The position numbers were made by a program, and so were the translations under genes. The notes under the pieces are model-generated. The model made no database searches, was not told the DNA's origin, and worked only from the letters and a program-made list of their open reading frames with translations. 5,897 bases of DNA from Hyphomicrobiales bacterium (GTDB lineage: Bacteria; Pseudomonadota; Alphaproteobacteria; Rhizobiales; Aestuariivirgaceae). Of the stretch, positions 5,772 through 5,897 are shown piece after piece; the first letter of the stretch is position 1; the number at the start of each line of letters is the position of its first letter. The DNA lies in NCBI GenBank assembly GCA_025362535.1, contig JANYGE010000134.1, positions 1-5,897 of the forward strand, read 5' to 3'.

Positions 5772-5840
5772 ACCGAACGGTTCAGTTCATACTTGCTAAT
5801 AACAGATTGTGTTGCTACATACAAGACCGAACTGTTCGGT
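5772..5840. promoter_or_regulatory. Divergent promoter region with two TetR-type operator palindromes
   Basis: ACCGAAC-T-GTTCGGT (5826-5840) is a perfect 15-bp palindrome with a one-base centre. ACCGAAC-G-GTTCAGT (5772-5786) is a second copy with one mismatched pair. Their centres are 54 bp apart. Leftward, TTGTAT (5824-5819) and TATTAG (5801-5796) with a 17-base spacer could drive the pump, placing its start just before the left operator. Rightward, TTGCTA (5793-5798) and a weak TACATA (5816-5821), also 17 apart, would start inside the right operator. Operators of this size and symmetry are typical of TetR/AcrR repressors. The operators are seen directly; the promoters are moderate matches and the regulator is inferred. 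Confidence 0.7.
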
Positions 5841-5848
5841 GTGATGAC

Positions 5849-5897
5849 ATGACTGCTACGCTTGAGATGAATGAGACTGCTGACACGACTGATACTG
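5849..5897 (+). CDS. Start of a divergent gene, possibly the TetR-type repressor of the pump (partial)
   Basis: From ATG 5849 the frame stays open to the window edge for 16 codons (MTATLEMNETADTTDT). A polar, unstructured N-terminus like this often precedes the helix-turn-helix domain of TetR/AcrR repressors, but no diagnostic residue is visible yet. The call rests on position: divergent from an emrAB operon and right behind a TetR-like operator. GGTGTGATG just upstream is a poor ribosome-binding site, and Met7 (ATG 5867) is an alternative start. It could also be an unrelated gene. Confidence 0.45.
   Translation, partial: MTATLEMNETADTTDT

Overview
The window reads as a chromosomal segment of an alphaproteobacterium, probably of the Rhizobiales/Hyphomicrobiales. 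The basis is the rpsF-rpsR-rplI cluster with long charged C-terminal extensions on S6 and L9, the S6 start (MGLYEH) and [10 protein letters not shown] segment typical of that group, and a 226-residue hypothetical protein that I recall, from memory only, as having relatives there. Base composition is moderate by eye, and no mobile element, tRNA, rRNA or CRISPR array was seen.

Layout, left to right. (1) Bases 1-609, minus strand: a FitAB/VapBC-type toxin-antitoxin pair. The ribbon-helix-helix antitoxin overlaps a PIN-domain toxin that runs off the left edge. A palindromic operator with repeated half-sites sits inside the antitoxin promoter. (2) Bases 675-1355, plus strand: a conserved-looking protein of unknown function with a 15-bp in-frame tandem duplication. 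(3) Bases 1356-1675: a 320-bp gene-free leader upstream of rpsF with several strong inverted repeats. One hairpin has the general layout of the leader RNA bound by ribosomal proteins S6:S18. (4) Bases 1676-2945, plus strand: rpsF-rpsR-rplI, tightly packed and closed by a strong intrinsic terminator at 2967-2994. (5) Bases 3031-5744, minus strand: a two-gene EmrAB-type drug efflux operon (periplasmic adaptor, then a 14-helix DHA2 transporter), convergent with the ribosomal operon. (6) Bases 5745-5897: a compact divergent control region with two copies of the near-palindrome ACCGAACNGTTCGGT, then the first codons of a rightward gene, plausibly the TetR-type repressor of the pump.

The pump genes should act together: the adaptor spans the periplasm, and the transporter uses the proton gradient to drive compounds towards an outer-membrane channel not encoded here. 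The paired operators suggest one regulator represses both the pump and itself. The ribosomal cluster is a housekeeping block, probably feedback-controlled through its leader. The most interesting items are the rpsF leader structure, the double operator, the operator array of the toxin-antitoxin locus and the unknown 226-residue protein.
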